Assembly: GCA_003477305.1 (NCBI GenBank)
Contig: DMTN01000066.1
Span: 1 to 7,861, forward strand
Reading direction: 5' to 3'
DNA length: 7,861 nt
Source: Acholeplasmatales bacterium
GTDB taxonomy: Bacteria > Bacillota_I > Bacilli_A > Izemoplasmatales > Hujiaoplasmataceae
The stretch's first letter is position 1; every line of letters starts with the position of its first letter. The translations under genes were made by a program, and so were the position numbers. Positions 1 through 5,947 of this stretch are shown here, one piece after another. The notes under the pieces were generated by a model that worked only from the letters and a program-made list of their open reading frames with translations, was not told the DNA's origin and did not search any database.

Positions 1-1
1 G

Positions 2-89
2 CGGAGAAAGAGGGATTCGAACCCCCGCGGCGCTTGCACGCCCTATCGGTTTTCAAGACCGACCCCTTCAACCGCTTGGGTATTTCTCC
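2..89 (-). tRNA. tRNA-Ser (anticodon TGA)
   Basis: On the minus strand the 5' GGAGAAA (83-89) pairs with TTTCTCC (3-9), leaving discriminator G at 2. The anticodon loop reads CTTGAAA, giving TGA. A long extra arm between the anticodon and T arms makes the gene 88 nt and is diagnostic of a class II tRNA. Only the first C of a possible encoded CCA is inside the window. It is the last gene of the visible tRNA array. Confidence 0.96.
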
Positions 90-101
90 GGGAATCCTAT
101 T

Positions 102-178
102 TGGTGGACCCGGCAGGACTCGAACCTGCGGCCAATCGGTTATGAGCCGATAGCTCTAACCAACTGAGCTACGGGTCC
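102..178 (-). tRNA. tRNA with CAT anticodon, probably tRNA-Ile2 (lysidine-modified)
   Basis: Acceptor GGACCCG (172-178) pairs with CGGGTCC (106-112), and the encoded CCA is at 102-104. The anticodon stem-loop is ATCGG-CTCATAA-CCGAT, so the DNA anticodon is CAT. A CAT tRNA can be Met, fMet or Ile2. The GGACC start, the CTCATAA loop, and the position between Met(CAT) and Ser(TGA) match what I recall of the Bacillus tRNA-Ile2 gene. TilS would convert the wobble C to lysidine so that it reads AUA. It is not fMet-like, because acceptor pair 1-72 is a normal G-C. The tRNA itself is certain; the Ile2 identity is inference. Confidence 0.93.
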
Positions 179-204
179 GATGCGCGTGATCTCTCAAGAT
201 GAAA

Positions 205-281
205 TGGTAGCGGCGGTGAGACTTGAACTCACAACCTCACGGGTATGAACCGTACGCTCTAGCCAATTGAGCTACACCGCC
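205..281 (-). tRNA. tRNA-Met, elongator (CAT)
   Basis: Acceptor GGCGGTG (275-281) pairs with CGCCGCT (209-215) with a G-U at the first pair, and CCA is encoded at 205-207. The anticodon loop TTCATAC gives CAT. The acceptor and anticodon arms closely resemble the elongator tRNA-Met of Bacillus as I know it. It lacks the 1-72 mismatch and GGG/CCC anticodon stem expected of the initiator. Confidence 0.95.
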
Positions 282-299
282 ACGCGAACAAAAACAGTC

Positions 300-375
300 T
301 GGTGGAGTATAGCAGAATCGAACTGCCGACCTCCTGCTTGCAAAGCAGACGCTCTCCCAACTGAGCTAATACCCC
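300..375 (-). tRNA. tRNA-Ala (TGC)
   Basis: Acceptor GGGGTAT (369-375) pairs with ATACTCC (304-310), and CCA is encoded at 300-302. The third acceptor pair is G-U (G3-U70), the identity element of alanine tRNAs. The anticodon loop TTTGCAA gives TGC. Confidence 0.97.
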
Positions 376-384
376 GAAAAAAAG

Positions 385-462
385 TGGTGGGCCTAAATGG
401 ACTTGAACCATCGACCTCGCGCTTATCAGGCGCGCGCTCTAAACCACCTGAGCTATAGGCCC
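385..462 (-). tRNA. tRNA-Ile (GAT)
   Basis: Acceptor GGGCCTA (456-462) pairs with TAGGCCC (389-395), and CCA is encoded at 385-387. The anticodon stem-loop CGCGC-CTGATAA-GCGCG gives GAT. It is the first gene of the minus-strand tRNA array, about 20 nt downstream of the predicted transcription start. Confidence 0.97.
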
Positions 463-488
463 ATCCAACACTTTTCAGTGCGAGTTAT

Positions 489-517
489 ATTTTACTATTT
501 ATGCACATGTTTGTCAA
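489..517 (-). promoter_or_regulatory. Promoter of the tRNA array
   Basis: Read on the minus strand there is a perfect -35 TTGACA (512-517), a 17-bp spacer, and a -10 TAAAAT (489-494). Transcription would start near 482, about 20 nt before the 5' end of tRNA-Ile. This matches a strong housekeeping sigma-A promoter, as expected for stable RNA genes. A 14-bp AT-rich inverted repeat (518-531) abuts the -35. Confidence 0.85.
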
Positions 518-531
518 ATGATATTTATCAT
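518..531. repeat. AT-rich inverted repeat abutting the tRNA promoter -35
   Basis: The sequence ATGATA-TT-TATCAT has two perfect 6-bp arms and sits directly upstream of the -35 box of the tRNA promoter. It could act as an UP-like AT-rich element or a repressor or activator site. Nothing in the sequence decides between these. Confidence 0.4.
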
Positions 532-570
532 AATGACTGCCCGCGCGGACGGGATGCGAAGCATGGTCCG

Positions 571-593
571 GAAACGCGCGATTTATCGCGCTC
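571..593 (-). terminator. Weak terminator-like hairpin after the rsmG-soj-spo0J operon
   Basis: On the minus strand, about 10 nt after the stop of the last operon gene, GCGCGA-TAAA-TCGCGC (576-591) forms a 6-7 bp GC-rich hairpin followed only by GTTTCC. The short T run makes it a poor intrinsic terminator. It may be a weak terminator, a Rho-type end, or an mRNA 3' stabiliser. Confidence 0.3.
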
Positions 594-602
594 GACGGGG
601 GA

Positions 603-881
603 TCAAAGCGGGTACTTGATCTTGTTCTTGGCGATTTTCGCGAGGCAGATCTTCATCGGGTCGAGTCCCAGGTCGGAGGCCATCGCAAGCGCGTACATGA
701 TCACGTCGGCGAGCTCGTCGGCGACGTTTTCGAGGTTCGGCAACGTATCCGGCCACTGGTAGTTTTCGAGCAGTTCGGCCGCTTCGATGACGATCGACTT
801 GGCGAGCGCCTCGGGCGTGTCGTGGTCGCGCCAGCCGCGCTCGTCGCGGAATTCAATGATTTTCTGCATCAGTTCCTTCAT
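603..881 (-). CDS. Small MazG-like nucleotide pyrophosphohydrolase
   Basis: A 92-residue all-alpha protein of the MazG / dCTP-pyrophosphatase superfamily, which hydrolyses (d)NTPs to monophosphate and pyrophosphate and is thought to clean non-canonical nucleotides from the pool. The metal-binding motif is complete: E33-x2-E36 followed by E56-x2-D59 in the stretch ADELADV. A C-terminal KNKIKYP (85-91) fits the usual family ending. The length is close to that of single-domain members and far below tandem-domain E. coli MazG. The ATG at 881 is preceded on the minus strand by GGAGGTG (GGAGG at 891-895) at 9 nt. The start lies 29 nt inside the upstream DUF951 gene, so translation is probably coupled. 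It is the last gene of the operon. The exact substrate cannot be told from sequence. Confidence 0.9.
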   Translation of the reverse strand: MKELMQKIIEFRDERGWRDHDTPEALAKSIVIEAAELLENYQWPDTLPNLENVADELADVIMYALAMASDLGLDPMKICLAKIAKNKIKYPL

Positions 882-1086
882 GGACCGGCACCTCCAGGAT
901 CTTCTTCACGGCTTTCTTCAGTTCGAGACGGTCGATCAGGACGATTCTCCCGCAGCCGAGGCACTTGATCTTGCAATCGACGCCGAAACGGACGATCTCC
1001 CACTTGTTCTCCCCGCAGGGATGGCCCTTCTTCAAGACGACGACGCTGCCGGGCTTGATGTCGGCGCCGGGGCCGGCGATCATCAT
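853..1086 (-). CDS. DUF951 family protein (YyzM-like)
   Basis: A 77-residue protein with the hallmarks of the DUF951 family, small proteins of unknown function conserved in Bacillota, often near spo0J. Visible landmarks are a basic KKGHPCG segment (19-25), W29-E30, and DCKIKCLGCGR (37-47). Cysteines 24, 38, 42 and 45, with H22, could form a zinc-ribbon-like site; C42-x2-C45 is the clearest pair. The N-terminal half looks like a small beta-barrel (IKPGSVVVLKKG), which might suit nucleic-acid binding, but that is a guess. The ATG at 1086 overlaps the spo0J TGA as ATGA, indicating translational coupling; a second ATG follows immediately. The C-terminus extends about ten residues over the start of the MazG-like gene. 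Confidence 0.9.
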   Translation of the reverse strand: MMIAGPGADIKPGSVVVLKKGHPCGENKWEIVRFGVDCKIKCLGCGRIVLIDRLELKKAVKKILEVPVHEGTDAENH

Positions 1087-1943
1087 GCGTCGTTTTCGCC
1101 GTCGACGAAGGCGGCGAAGCGGGCCGCTTCGGCGTCGCTTTCGAAGGCGATGACGATCTTGTTGCCGGAAACGCGGACCGGCTTCGCAAACGCGAAGCGG
1201 AGTCCGAGCGAGGACTTCAGACGGGCGAGGCCGGCGGCGAGGGTCGGCGGGACGTCCTTGCGCTTGATTTCCTTTTTCTTCTTTTCGCTTTTGACGAGTG
1301 CCTCGATGTCGCGGACCGTGAGCCGGTTCTCGACGATCATCCGGGCGATCGTGCGGATCCGTTCCGCGTCCTTCAGTTTCGAGAGGGCGCGCGCATGGCC
1401 CATCGAGATGTTGCCGAGGTTGATCTCGGCGACGATTGATTCCGGAAGCGACAGGATGCCGAGCGTGTTGGAGACGTAGGAGCGGCTTTTGCCGATCTTC
1501 TGGGCGAGTTCGAGATGGGTGAGCTGAAGCGAGTCGATCGCGTTTTTGTACGCCTCGGCTTCCTCGATGATCGTGAGGTCCTCGCGCTGGATGTTCTCGA
1601 GCAGCGCGAGTTCCGCGAGGTACTGGTTGTTATAATCGCGCACGATCGCCGGAACGGTCGAAAAGCCGGCCATCCTGGCGGCGCGGCAGCGGCGTTCGCC
1701 GGTGACGAGCATATAGCCCTGGGCGATTTTCTTGACGATCACCGGCTGGAGGATGCCGTTGATGCGGATCGATTCGGCGAGTTCGTTCATGGCGGCCTCG
1801 TCGAAATGTTTCCGCGGCTGGTACGGATTGGGCTGGACGTGGTCGATCGGGATTTCGATCACTTCTTCCTTCTCGAGATCGGCGATGGTGTTTTCCTGAA
1901 GCAGGTCCGAAAGACCCCGTTTCACGTAATTAGGCTTCGTCAT
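1083..1943 (-). CDS. spo0J: Chromosome-partitioning protein ParB (Spo0J)
   Basis: A 286-residue ParB, the CTP-dependent DNA clamp that loads at parS sites near oriC, spreads, and recruits SMC and stimulates Soj. The N-terminal CTP-binding domain has the TGERRCRAAR box (81-90) and the ENIQRE motif (116-121). A helix-turn-helix follows at about 146-164 (LAQKIGKSRSYVSNTLGIL), with GHARAL at 182-187. The C-terminal dimerisation region follows a Lys-rich linker (about 218-229). The basic N-terminus (MTKPNYVKRGLSDLL) resembles the Soj-stimulating peptide of other ParBs. The length is typical. The ATG at 1943 has a strong Shine-Dalgarno AGAGGTGAT (about 1952-1960) at 8 nt, inside the end of soj, which it overlaps by 14 nt. 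No consensus parS was found in the window, only a half-site at 1918-1933. Confidence 0.98.
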   Translation of the reverse strand: MTKPNYVKRGLSDLLQENTIADLEKEEVIEIPIDHVQPNPYQPRKHFDEAAMNELAESIRINGILQPVIVKKIAQGYMLVTGERRCRAARMAGFSTVPAIVRDYNNQYLAELALLENIQREDLTIIEEAEAYKNAIDSLQLTHLELAQKIGKSRSYVSNTLGILSLPESIVAEINLGNISMGHARALSKLKDAERIRTIARMIVENRLTVRDIEALVKSEKKKKEIKRKDVPPTLAAGLARLKSSLGLRFAFAKPVRVSGNKIVIAFESDAEAARFAAFVDGENDA

Positions 1944-2718
1944 GGCGCGTGATCACCTCTTTCGCAAGCAGACGGTATCCGAGCGACGATTTGCTTTTCG
2001 GTGAGAATTCGGTGACCGGGACGCCGTAGAACGTCGCGTTCGAACAGCTGACGTTGCGCGGGATGATGGTCTGGAAGACCTTCTCGCCGAAGTAGGTCTT
2101 GACTTCGTTCACGACCTGGAACCCGGAGTTCGAGCGCGTGTCGAGCATCGTCAGAAGCACGCCGAAGATCGTCAGGGTTTCCATGTTCACTTTCTTTTTC
2201 GATTGGACGACGCGGATCGTGTTGAGCAGCTGGGTGAGTCCGTCCATCGCGAGGAACTCGCACTGGACCGGGATGATGATGCCGTCGGAGGCGACCATCG
2301 CGTTGATCGTGACGAAGCCGAGCGACGGCGGGCAGTCGATCAGGACGTAGTCGTAGTTCTTGCGGACCGCTTGGAGCTGCGTATGCAGGATGAAGTCGCG
2401 GTTCGTGTTCAGGATGATCTTCTCCTCGATGCCCTCGACGACGGTGCGCGCCGGCAGGACGTCGATGTTGGGGGAATCGGTATGGAGGATCGCTTCGGGA
2501 AGCGAGGCTTCCTCGGTGAGGCAGTCGAAGACGCTCGCCTTGAAGCTGCCGCGGTTGATGCCCATGCAGGTGGTGGCGTTGGCTTGGTAGTCGAGGTCGA
2601 TCAAAAGCACCTTCTTGCCGAGGTAGGAGAGCGAACTTGCCAGATTGATCGCTGTGGTGGTCTTGCCGACGCCGCCTTTTTGGTTGGCGATCGAGAGAAC
2701 GAGGCTCATCGCGTTCAT
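1930..2718 (-). CDS. soj: Chromosome-partitioning ATPase ParA (Soj)
   Basis: A 262-residue ParA-type Walker ATPase, the partner of ParB in origin segregation; in Bacillus it also controls DnaA. The deviant Walker A motif KGGVGKTT (14-21) has signature lysine K14 and catalytic K19. The switch region DLDYQANATT (41-50) has Tyr where most ParAs have Pro. The Walker B region is YVLIDCPPSLG (124-134). The C-terminal IPRNV segment continues as SCSNATFYG (224-232) instead of the usual RLSEAPS(H/F)G. The ATG at 2718 overlaps the stop of the upstream membrane gene as ATGA, with AGGA 4 nt away. The in-frame ATG at 2709 lies 9 nt from AAGG and gives the more usual N-terminus MSLVLSIANQKGG. Either start is possible, and the difference is three residues. 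Confidence 0.97.
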   Translation of the reverse strand: MNAMSLVLSIANQKGGVGKTTTAINLASSLSYLGKKVLLIDLDYQANATTCMGINRGSFKASVFDCLTEEASLPEAILHTDSPNIDVLPARTVVEGIEEKIILNTNRDFILHTQLQAVRKNYDYVLIDCPPSLGFVTINAMVASDGIIIPVQCEFLAMDGLTQLLNTIRVVQSKKKVNMETLTIFGVLLTMLDTRSNSGFQVVNEVKTYFGEKVFQTIIPRNVSCSNATFYGVPVTEFSPKSKSSLGYRLLAKEVITRHDEA

Positions 2719-3902
2719 CCTTTCCTGCCGAGATGGTCGCGGAACAGGTCGGCGTTCTCCTTGAAGAACGCAATCTGTCCGTCGGAGAGGAATTCGTCCA
2801 TCTCCGGAGCGGCGAAGAGCTGGCAGATCTCTTCGTGGCTCATGATCTTGTCGGGCTGTCCGTAATGGTCGAAGGCGGTCGGTTCGTTGGCGAGGTAGCG
2901 GTAGACGAAGGCGAGCGCGATGACCTGCTCGGCGGTCGAGGGCGCCAGCCGGCCGAGATGGTATTCGTAGCGGTTGGGGCGATAGCCGTCGGTACTGCGG
3001 AACCGCGTGAAGAAGTTCATCAGGATCGACACCATGTCGGTGCGGCGGTTGAGAAGGTATTTGTCGAGCCGGTTGGCGATTTTCTTCGTGGAGACCGAGA
3101 GTTCCTCGTTCTCGATGATCTTCGCGAGGCCGCGCTCGTGGATGTAGATGTAGAGGTCGAGGACGTTGGTGATCTCTTTGCCGCGGTCTTTCAGCTGTTC
3201 GCAGACGAAGACGGAGAGTTCGTCGACGGCCTTGCGGAAGGCGCGGTCTTCATAGAACGGAACGCCCTTGCTCTTCTTCCGGATTTCCTCGAGATGGAAG
3301 AGCGTGAAGTCCTGGTAGGAGCCGATCACCTGGTTCAATTTGACCCATTCGAGATTGAGATCGGTGTACAGCTTTTCGTTGTTCATGCTTTGAAACAGGA
3401 AGATCAGATAGAAGAGCACGAGCAGGACGACGTATGCGTAGACCGAGCCGAGGATGTCCGTCGGAGCGATGAGATTCGCCTCGTGAAACATGATATAGAA
3501 AATCCCGTATCCGAGGACGAGCGTGCCATAGGACAGGAAGATGTAGAGTTCCTGGTAGAACACGATGACGGTGAGCGAGATATAGAAGAAAAGATAGGCG
3601 TAGAAGCTGTCGGTTCCCTGCGTGTAAAACATCGTCAGGGCGATCGTATAAATAATCGTGACGTGGATCGCGGCCATGATGCGGTTGAAGCGGATCAACA
3701 GGTAGATGAGTCCGGAGCCGAACAGGAAGACCGCCATCACGGCGATCTTGACGGCGTTCGTGTAGTCGAAGTAGAACGCGAAGCCGATCGTGGCGGCGGT
3801 GACGATCAAGAGGAACGTCATCACGAGCACGACCTTGATCTTGCGGACCTCGTTCATCGGCAGAAAATCGGTATTGACGACGCGGCGGAGGAAGTTTTTC
3901 AT
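2715..3902 (-). CDS. Six-helix membrane protein with degenerate HD-GYP-like cytoplasmic domain (second of tandem pair)
   Basis: A 395-residue protein, name not recognised. The basic N-terminus is followed by about six hydrophobic helices (near 24-45, 51-71, 75-93, 101-117, 119-139, 153-172), then a soluble domain of about 220 residues facing the cytoplasm. That domain has the rhythm of an HD-GYP phosphodiesterase: IYIHERGLAK (252-261) where LLHDIGK is expected, TDGYRP (304-309) near the GYP position, and VIALAFVYRYLANEP (327-341) where the DVYDALTSRP helix would be. It ends with SHEEICQLF. The HD pair reads H255-E256 and most other metal ligands are missing, so it is probably not an active c-di-GMP hydrolase. 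The ATG overlaps the previous stop as ATGA, with GGAGGG about 7 nt upstream. It is paralogous to the preceding gene and coupled to soj. The membrane part and paralogy are clear; the HD-GYP relation is inference from pattern. Confidence 0.85.
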   Translation of the reverse strand: MKNFLRRVVNTDFLPMNEVRKIKVVLVMTFLLIVTAATIGFAFYFDYTNAVKIAVMAVFLFGSGLIYLLIRFNRIMAAIHVTIIYTIALTMFYTQGTDSFYAYLFFYISLTVIVFYQELYIFLSYGTLVLGYGIFYIMFHEANLIAPTDILGSVYAYVVLLVLFYLIFLFQSMNNEKLYTDLNLEWVKLNQVIGSYQDFTLFHLEEIRKKSKGVPFYEDRAFRKAVDELSVFVCEQLKDRGKEITNVLDLYIYIHERGLAKIIENEELSVSTKKIANRLDKYLLNRRTDMVSILMNFFTRFRSTDGYRPNRYEYHLGRLAPSTAEQVIALAFVYRYLANEPTAFDHYGQPDKIMSHEEICQLFAAPEMDEFLSDGQIAFFKENADLFRDHLGRKG

Positions 3903-5098
3903 TTGCCGCCCTCCGGCGCGAAGGCGTCCTTCACGATTGCGTCGAACACGGCGTTGTTCTCGCGATAGATGCGCATGACGGCGGGATCGTTGTAGAAATA
4001 ATAGTCGGTATGGACGATCGCGTCATAGATTTCCGCTTCCGAGAGCGGCCGCATCCCGGCCGATCCCCGCTTCAGCGCGGCATAGAAGATGGCGAAGGCG
4101 ATGATCTTGATTTCCAGCGTGTCGGACGGATGGTTGAAGGTCTTGAACTGCGTTTCCGAGAAGATCTCGCGGCGATGTACGTCGACCGCCCGGGCGCGGC
4201 TCATCTTGATGGCGACCTTGCGGAGCTTGTGCCGTCCGGTGAAGAGCAGTTCGGACATCCGGTCGAGGTCGTCCGCCGCGACTTCCGGATGTTTCTCGAT
4301 GATGCGCTCGTACTTCGTTCCCGCTTCGAGGTCCTTGAGGACCGCGAGTTTCCCGGCGAAGGCGTCGTCGACGCCGATCTTTTCCGAAAGCGCCTTCGAA
4401 AACGCTTCGGCGGCGGCGAAATAGCCCTTCGTGTCGATCTTCGAACCTGTTGCTTTTTCGCACATGTCGATCATGAAGTCGATGTTGCGGAATTCGGTTT
4501 CGCGGGAGATGGCGATCTGGTTGTAGAAGAACCCCTTCTGCTTGATCATGATGTACTGCGAGATCGTGAGCAGCGAGATGAAGATGATCACGAAGAAGTA
4601 GAGTCCGAAGTCGTTTTCGGCAGAGGTGTTCTCGACCTTGAAGAAGTCGCGGAAGTTGGTCATCAGGGCGAGGAACATGAACAGCAGCGACACATTGGAG
4701 ATGAGCATCACCTTGCGGTCCTGGTAGAAGGCGGCGATCGCATAGGCGATGAACAGAAGCGAGAGCATCGACGGCGACTGGAAGATGAAGATCATCGCGA
4801 CGGCGACGCTGAAGACGCCGAGCGTGGTCACAAACTTGTTCAACTGGTTGAAGCGGATGTTTTCCCGGCCATAGGCGAGACACGCCAGGTTCAAAAGGAT
4901 CAGGGCGCTGAAGGCGACCGCAAGCGACAAGGTATAGGCGAGCTGGTAATGGGTGATCGCCATGTACAGGATCGTCAGGATCCCGCCGAGCGCAAGCAAA
5001 AGCAGGACGAAGTGGTTCTTCGCACGCAGGTGTTTGATTTCGAGCATCTCCCGGTATTCCTCGATTTCGGGAAAAACGCGGGCGGGTTCTCGTTTCAT
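3899..5098 (-). CDS. Six-helix membrane protein with degenerate HD-GYP-like cytoplasmic domain (first of tandem pair)
   Basis: A 399-residue protein, name not recognised. After an acidic N-terminal segment come about six hydrophobic helices (near 29-48, 53-76, 88-107, 110-124, 129-147, 164-185), then a cytoplasmic domain to the end. It matches its downstream neighbour in topology, in a shared FYQ before the fifth helix (124-126), and in the tail pattern KIIAFAIFYAAL ... LSEAEIYDAI ... MRIYREN (331-381). At the place of the HD pair it has K255-D256, the same residue numbers as H255-E256 in the paralogue, so the metal site appears lost. The open frame extends upstream to 5353, but that part overlaps rsmG and is Arg-rich shadow. 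The ATG at 5098 has AAAGGGGG at 7 nt and starts 17 nt after the rsmG stop. It occupies the place where noc lies in Bacillus. Function unknown; a membrane sensor or scaffold is plausible. Confidence 0.85.
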   Translation of the reverse strand: MKREPARVFPEIEEYREMLEIKHLRAKNHFVLLLLALGGILTILYMAITHYQLAYTLSLAVAFSALILLNLACLAYGRENIRFNQLNKFVTTLGVFSVAVAMIFIFQSPSMLSLLFIAYAIAAFYQDRKVMLISNVSLLFMFLALMTNFRDFFKVENTSAENDFGLYFFVIIFISLLTISQYIMIKQKGFFYNQIAISRETEFRNIDFMIDMCEKATGSKIDTKGYFAAAEAFSKALSEKIGVDDAFAGKLAVLKDLEAGTKYERIIEKHPEVAADDLDRMSELLFTGRHKLRKVAIKMSRARAVDVHRREIFSETQFKTFNHPSDTLEIKIIAFAIFYAALKRGSAGMRPLSEAEIYDAIVHTDYYFYNDPAVMRIYRENNAVFDAIVKDAFAPEGGK

Positions 5099-5115
5099 TG
5101 CGGCACCCCCTTTCT

Positions 5116-5808
5116 TCAGAGCGGTTTGGATTTGATCTGGGCGAACGCCCGGGGATATTTGGTTGGCGTGAACGCCGTCTTGCGGACGATCACGAGCGCG
5201 TGGTCGCGGTCCGGTCCGACGTCGTAATGGAGGATGTTCTCGACGGTCCCGCCGAGCGTCTTGATCGCGCTTTCGGCTTGCGCCACTTCCGCGACGCAGT
5301 CGCCGGTCTTCATCGCGATGAAGCGGCCGCCGACCTTTGCGAACGGCATGCACAATTCGGCGAGAATGTTCATCCGGGCGACGGCGCGCGCCGTGACCAG
5401 ATCATAGCCGCTCTTCCGATCGAAGTCCTCGGCGCGGACATGGACCGCTTCGACGCCGTCGAGTTCGAGTTTGGCGATCAACGTTTCAAGGAATCGGATC
5501 CGCTTCTGGGTCGCGTCGACGATCGTGACCTTCAGTTCGGGAAAGGCGATCTTGAGCGGAAGCGATGGAAATCCGGCGCCGGCGCCGACGTCAAGCAGCG
5601 TCAGTCCCGACACGGGACCGGCCTTGACGAGGCAAAGCGAATCGAAGAAATGGCGGAGGTAAACGTCCTCTTCGCCGTTGATCGCGGTCAGGTTCATGAC
5701 TTCGTTCTGCTCGGTCAAATAGTCGAAATACGTCCGGAAGCGAGCGAGCATCCGGGCGTCGGGAACGATGCCGAGGGGAGCGAGTAGCTCCATGAACCGT
5801 TTTTCCAC
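5116..5808 (-). CDS. rsmG: 16S rRNA (guanine-527-N7)-methyltransferase RsmG (GidB)
   Basis: A 230-residue class I SAM-dependent methyltransferase that makes m7G527 in the 530 loop of 16S rRNA; loss of it gives low-level streptomycin resistance in other bacteria. Landmarks are EVMNLTAI (36-43), YLRHFFDSL (50-58), the SAM motif LLDVGAGAGFPSLPLK (71-86), the acidic VDATQKRIRFL (97-107), and TARAVA (139-144). The length is normal. The start is GTG at 5808, preceded on the minus strand by AGGTGA at 4 nt; an internal ATG follows five codons later. It leads the operon from its own promoter, without mnmE-mnmG directly upstream, and is followed by the tandem membrane genes rather than noc. Confidence 0.98.
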   Translation of the reverse strand: MEKRFMELLAPLGIVPDARMLARFRTYFDYLTEQNEVMNLTAINGEEDVYLRHFFDSLCLVKAGPVSGLTLLDVGAGAGFPSLPLKIAFPELKVTIVDATQKRIRFLETLIAKLELDGVEAVHVRAEDFDRKSGYDLVTARAVARMNILAELCMPFAKVGGRFIAMKTGDCVAEVAQAESAIKTLGGTVENILHYDVGPDRDHALVIVRKTAFTPTKYPRAFAQIKSKPL

Positions 5809-5824
5809 AAAATCACCTAACAGT

Positions 5825-5833
5825 ATTTTAACA
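5825..5833 (-). promoter_or_regulatory. Extended -10 promoter of the rsmG operon
   Basis: On the minus strand TGT-TAAAAT forms an extended -10 (TGN plus hexamer at 5825-5830). No convincing -35 lies 16-18 bp upstream, which extended -10 promoters can tolerate. Transcription would begin near 5818, giving a very short leader that holds the AGGTGA ribosome site of rsmG. Confidence 0.55.
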
Positions 5834-5914
5834 TACCGAAACCGATAATTGTATCTGTTTCGAAGAACCGGGGCGCCGCGAGTGAAAAGGAACGCAACGT
5901 TTTTGCATGATCGG

Positions 5915-5927
5915 ACCGAAATTCGGT
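5915..5927. repeat. Inverted repeat in the divergent promoter region
   Basis: ACCGAA-A-TTCGGT is a perfect 6-bp inverted repeat centred about 30 bp upstream of the plus-strand -10. Its right arm extended to TTCGGTAT (5922-5929) recurs in inverted orientation as ATACCGAA at 5833-5840, beside the rsmG -10. This arrangement could be a shared operator, but no bound regulator can be named. Confidence 0.4.
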
Positions 5928-5947
5928 ATCGCGATCCGGAAGCGACG

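Noticed and set aside
397..762. 121-residue plus-strand frame over tRNA-Ile and beyond
   Set aside because: It begins inside a tRNA gene, crosses the tRNA promoter, and is antisense to the MazG-like gene.
787..1479. 230-residue plus-strand open frame
   Set aside because: Antisense to the MazG-like, DUF951 and spo0J genes, which have strong family motifs on the other strand.
2733..3968. 411-residue plus-strand open frame
   Set aside because: It is antisense to the second HD-GYP-like membrane gene and the start of the first. It is dominated by Asp, Glu, Val and Arg with no domain pattern, as expected for the reverse frame of a GC-rich gene. The minus strand has clear membrane helices, ribosome sites and stop-start overlaps.
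4010..5227. 405-residue plus-strand open frame
   Set aside because: Antisense shadow of the first membrane gene and the rsmG 3' end, with low-complexity acidic/basic composition and no recognisable motif.
5099..5353. Upstream extension of the first membrane protein to an ATG at 5353
   Set aside because: The extension is Arg/Asp/Pro-rich, lies wholly in another frame of rsmG or its short 3' gap, and the ATG at 5098 has a good Shine-Dalgarno.
5890..5908. GCAACGTTTTTGC as a terminator hairpin between the divergent genes
   Set aside because: The arms are only four bases and it lies between two divergent promoters, where no transcript needs to end.
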